Of a DNA stretch of 6,581 nt, positions 6,418 through 6,581 are shown in pieces; positions within the stretch are counted from its first letter, which is position 1; every line of letters begins with the position of its first letter. The stretch comes from Acidobacteriota bacterium. Lineage in GTDB: Bacteria; Acidobacteriota; Terriglobia; UBA7540. Location: positions 1-6,581 of the forward strand of contig JAKASC010000134.1 in assembly GCA_021828245.1 (NCBI GenBank), in the 5' to 3' direction. A program made the translations under genes and the position numbers. The notes under the pieces were generated by a model. That model worked only from the letters and a program-made list of their open reading frames with translations, did not search any database and was not told the DNA's origin.

Positions 6418-6581
6418 GTCGTCGTCATGCAAGAGGCCGCTACCGAGGAACAGATTCAGGCCGTCATCAGCAAACTCATGCGCATGGGCTTTGATATTCA
6501 TCGCTCAACGGGCGTGCGACAGACCGTATTGGGCGCCGTGGGAGCCAAAATTGACTTTGATACGAGGGATATCGAACTGTT
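6415..6581 (+). CDS. aroF: DAHP synthase, type I-beta, N-terminal part only (3' cut by window edge)
   Basis: The visible 55 codons encode MVVVMQEAATEEQIQAV followed by a GFDIHRSTGVRQTVLGAVG segment. This is the N-terminal ferredoxin-like regulatory domain found on type I-beta 3-deoxy-7-phosphoheptulonate synthases such as that of Thermotoga maritima. That enzyme condenses phosphoenolpyruvate with erythrose 4-phosphate at the entrance to the shikimate pathway, and the domain mediates feedback inhibition by aromatic amino acids in characterised members. The catalytic barrel lies to the right of the window, so enzymatic completeness cannot be judged. The symbol follows common annotation of this subfamily. 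The start is ATG 6415, 6 nt after the chorismate mutase stop, with AAGGAG upstream. Confidence 0.88.
   Translation, partial: MVVVMQEAATEEQIQAVISKLMRMGFDIHRSTGVRQTVLGAVGAKIDFDTRDIEL

Overview
This window is ordinary-looking bacterial chromosome, moderately GC-rich by eye, with every gene on the + strand and almost no non-coding space. It reads as one long gene cluster: lnt (5' end cut by the window edge), prfB, trpC, trpF, trpB, trpA, a stand-alone AroQ-type chorismate mutase, and the first 55 codons of a type I-beta DAHP synthase. Lnt (apolipoprotein N-acyltransferase) implies a diderm, Gram-negative type cell. The combination of lnt-prfB followed by trpCFBA, chorismate mutase and a type I-beta DAHP synthase suggests Acidobacteriota or a related deep Gram-negative lineage. 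That placement is inference from gene order, not a database result.

Layout: 1-1306 lnt (catalytic Glu, Lys and Cys motifs all present). 1303-2407 prfB, starting at a GTG inside the lnt stop (GTGA overlap) and containing the classical RF2 programmed +1 frameshift (CTT TGA C at 1369-1375), so the full 367-residue protein is read in two frames. 2408-2503 is the only sizeable gap (96 bp, GC-rich, no recognisable attenuator or intrinsic terminator). 2504-3310 trpC (TTG start), 3307-3996 trpF (GTGA overlap), about 4049-5239 trpB, 5294-6112 trpA, 6109-6408 chorismate mutase (ATGA overlap), 6415 to the right edge aroF-like DAHP synthase.

The right-hand part covers the last four enzymatic activities of tryptophan synthesis (phosphoribosylanthranilate isomerase, indole-glycerol-phosphate synthase and both tryptophan synthase subunits). 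It adds the entry enzyme of the shikimate pathway (DAHP synthase) and the branch-point enzyme that competes with tryptophan for chorismate (chorismate mutase). The anthranilate genes trpE, trpG and trpD are not here and must lie elsewhere. All catalytic residues that I could place by comparison with known families are intact except for conservative or loop changes in the chorismate mutase.

I see no mobile element, CRISPR array, tRNA, rRNA, phage or toxin gene, and no clearly undescribed system. The points most worth a second look are the RF2 recoding site, which naive ORF calling truncates, its position directly upstream of the trp genes, and the separate aroQ-aroF pair whose order matches the domain order of fused chorismate mutase-DAHP synthases.
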